Below are positions 61,475 to 64,000 of a stretch of 64,000 nucleotides of DNA, piece by piece. The notes beneath the pieces are model-generated. The model was not told where the DNA came from and searched no databases. It worked only from the letters and a program-made list of their open reading frames with translations. Source of the DNA: Coprinus comatus (Eukaryota > Basidiomycota > Agaricomycetes > Agaricales > Agaricaceae); NCBI GenBank assembly GCA_034638255.1, contig JAWPGT010000040.1:124001-188000 (forward strand), read 5' to 3'. Positions within the stretch are counted from its first letter, which is position 1, and each line of letters opens with the position of its first letter. The position numbers and the translations under genes are program-made.

Positions 61475-63362
61475 GATATTTATTATAAGTTCTCTTCTGG
61501 CCTAAACTTTGTTGTGAAATGTAATGTTCAATTTGAGTTTGGGTATAGGAAATGCGATTATCTACATTTATTGGTCTGAGTCAAGGTGAATTGTTATGAT
61601 AACGAGGCGTTGGGCTTACCGATTAGTTTGTGATACCTTAATCTTGGGGGTTGTAGAAGATACCACAATGGACAGCGGGTTTGTGGTATATTATGTGGCC
61701 CGGGAGGTATCGATCCCTGGGAGAGATATTTGCTGTTCAAAGATCGGCAGCATGGGGAAATGTTATAAAACATACTAATATTGAAAAATATAAGGTTTAT
61801 TGGGTCTGCTATTTTTTAATTTCCCAAATTAAGGATGAGTGCGTCCCACAATTAGGAGAGGAGGTGTTGGAAAGGGATGTGGTTGTTAAGTTGTATCGGA
61901 TTCTTTGATGCAAGATTTAGATTTGAGAGGTGCGTGCTATTAGTTTGTTAAAGGAGGAGTCCTTTGTACAATATTTTGTCGTGCAAGGTAGTTGGGTTGT
62001 CGTGGTGTGTTGCGCTTTGCTGGTTGAGGAGTCAGGACGGGCGCACCATGCCGCATGGCTGCGCCTCCTTCCACGTGATCACAGAATAAAAATAACTTTT
62101 GTCAATCATAACATGGTATGTCAAACGTTCGAGTTTGATACTTGTTTCTGTTTTTCTGAGACCAGAACTCATAATGTTAAAGCAAGTTAATCTCAAAAGA
62201 GTAGGTTCCCATATTTATAATTTAACAATAATGATGGTATGTGTAGCCTATGGCAAGCGACATTCATCAACACCTTGTCTGTTCTAAACTCTGGACAAGG
62301 GCATAGGGGCTTACCTCTCCTATCCTAGTGATAGTCTCTATCCCAAGCTGCAACTCGCTCAGTATTCAAGCTACAGAAGTGAGGGTTTTAGCCTATTGTG
62401 TATGTACTTCTACTTGGATTGAAACGTTTTGATTGAAGTTACTTGGCTAGCGGGTCTAGAGTAGCACGAGCATCGTACGTTGGTCACTGTGTGTCACCGT
62501 CTCAAGCTCGGCATGCCTGGTACTAGTACTACTGCCCTGGGTCTACTTATCGCCGCATGGCAACCGATGAGTGAATACTGGCACTGGATCTGGCTGTTAG
62601 CATGGGATGGAAATTATTCCTACTAAACATCTCGCAAGAGTCGCATTGTTTTACTCTGACTCATTGTTGACTTGCCAAGGCTTAGAGCGCGAAGGCTTAC
62701 ATTGACAATTGAGCAATGAAAGTAAGTACACAAGATTCAATGATGTCAATGAATGTTACAGTCTGGTTATGACTAAAATCAATACAAGTCTCTAGGCCCT
62801 TTACGTTATAGATCTTATATGTATAGATAATGATTGTGCCAGAGAGAGTACATGTAGTATATGTATCTCCAGGTTTTCTTCCATCGACTCCGATCTCGGC
62901 TGCGTTTCAAAAATGTGTCAGTTCATGATGAGCCGGTCAGGTGGGGATTCTCTCTTCGGAAGTCGATGTTCTAAGTTGAGGAACCTCGAACGGTCTTTTC
63001 ATTTCTCCGGGGTTTCTGGATATGATATCCCCAGCGTTTCCATCCTTCAAGATGTCTCAAATTGACGACTCGACTTGAGAAGTTCATTGGATGACATCTG
63101 TGGGATTCTATCTTTTCCTCATTGTATGTTATAATCATGCTAAATCCGGGTTAAATCCAAGAGTATGAGACCATGTGCTCCTCTTGAAAAATCTGTGCAA
63201 GGCTATGCTAGAAATCCATTTGCGTCGGAGTTCTGGAAACCTGAATTGACCCCCGCAATGTGAGAGAATTATCCCAAAAAGGCAATTTGGTCAAAGTTGT
63301 TTATATATTAGAGGTTAATGCATTGATGGGATATTAGAAGTCCCCTCACATTGACTTCCACC
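61475..63362. other. intergenic, no gene seen
   Basis: About 1.9 kb with short ORFs only (61596-61908, 61930-62287), none with domain or splice support. No RNA gene or mobile element recognised. Confidence 0.5.
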
Positions 63363-64000
63363 ATGGTCTTTGTACCATTCATATCAAAATCACGAACAAA
63401 GACTCTAGAAAGACGAAAAGGCGGAGGAGGAAGAGGTGGTGGTGGAAGAGGTTCTAGTAGCTCAGGAGGTAGTTCTGGTGGAGGTAGAACAAGTTCAGTA
63501 ACGACTGGTGGATCCTCGAGGCCTGCTTCGTCTTCTTCTCGTGGAGTATCGTCTGTCTCTACGATACCTGCCGGGCAGCCTTTCTCTGGGAGGTCACAGG
63601 GAGGCGGAACTCGAGACCAAATCTACGGAAACAGGTAAGCTCCGAAATAAAGCCCATCCCTATCGCTAATTTTCATTTTCATTGCGTTTAGGCAATATGG
63701 TAGTGGTTATCCTGGCACGGCAGGGAGAGGTGTTTCTGGTCGAGGATTCCCTTTCTTTTTCTGGCCACTCGCTTGGGGAGGCGCCGCTGGGGTCGGCACC
63801 GGTGCATACCTTCATAATCGCGAGGTAAACCTTCTTTTCACCATTCTTACTAAAAATAACAACATTAAATCTAGTATGGTGATCCTAATAACTCCACTCG
63901 TCCAGGTGGACCACTCTTCACAGTCGCGTTTCCTTCCATATCGTCGAACACCACGTTCCGTCTCTTAGCAGACAATACAACCGTTGACTCTCTAATTTCC
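63363..64000 (+). CDS. glycine-rich anchored surface-type protein (3' end off window)
   Basis: The ATG at 63363 is followed by a Lys/Arg-rich start (FISKSRTKTLERRK) and a Gly/Ser-rich region (about residues 20-80). After an intron with a GTAAGC donor (63636) come QYGSGYPGTAGRGVSGRG, a hydrophobic FPFFFWPLAWGGAAG stretch and AYLHNREYGDP. A second GTAAAC intron follows. Next are STRPGG and a threonine/serine-rich part with FRLLADNTTVDSLI where the window ends. This order (Gly-rich N-terminus, GRGFPF.FWP, YLH..EYGDP..S.RPGG, F...ADN.TV) is that of a conserved but uncharacterised family in Agaricomycetes, likely membrane-associated. No break is seen. The C-terminal half is missing from the window. 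Confidence 0.8.

Noticed and set aside
1..64000. CRISPR arrays, bacterial operons, insertion sequences, intact LTR retrotransposons
   Set aside because: Intron-rich eukaryotic genes throughout; no regular spaced repeats, no transposase or reverse transcriptase motifs and no long terminal repeats noticed.

Overview
This window looks like nuclear DNA of a filamentous basidiomycete (Agaricomycetes). The genes are split by many short introns of about 50-90 nt with GT-AG (occasionally GC-AG) borders. The families present are typical of mushroom-forming fungi: a NACHT NTPase of the NLR type, DUF6535 membrane proteins, a PDR-type ABC transporter, ricin-type lectins and a glycine-rich anchored surface protein. 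I cannot name the species.

Layout. 0-2.5 kb: 3'-truncated NACHT gene (-). 3.5-9.1 kb: very large, intrinsically disordered protein (-) with a probable one-base frameshift. 12.2-14.0 kb: single-pass membrane protein with a disordered tail (+). 15.2-21.9 kb: three same-strand metabolic genes, an aldo-keto reductase, myo-inositol oxygenase and a HAD phosphatase. 24-26.3 kb: DUF6535 debris, namely a truncated copy and a copy with an internal ~210-bp inversion. 28.0-29.0 kb: Pro/Ser-rich disordered protein (-). 30.0-32.1 kb: secreted BBE-type FAD oxidase (+). 32.8-34.8 kb: folylpolyglutamate synthase (+). 35.1-40.1 kb: cohesin subunit SMC1 (-). 40.6-43.7 kb: an unknown protein and a MYND-like zinc-finger protein (+). 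47.3-51.2 kb: decayed PDR ABC transporter. 52.4-59.0 kb: two paralogous ricin-type lectins bracketing a full-length DUF6535 gene. 60-61.5 kb: a decayed membrane-protein ORF (+) and an unknown gene (-). 63.4 kb to the end: glycine-rich surface protein, partial.

How it fits together. The conserved core is SMC1, FPGS, MIOX, the AKR and the HAD phosphatase. MIOX opens inositol to D-glucuronate, and an AKR is the enzyme class that reduces uronic acids, so these neighbours may form a small inositol-catabolic group (inference). The rest is accessory: NLR, DUF6535 copies, lectins and a dead drug-efflux pump, with duplications, inversion and truncation, as expected of a fast-evolving defence or recognition region. 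The lectin / DUF6535 / lectin block, with its duplicated leader, is the best candidate for an undescribed unit. Several single-base frameshifts could be either real decay or assembly errors, and the sequence alone cannot separate these. Intron positions are my own readings of splice borders and reading phase.
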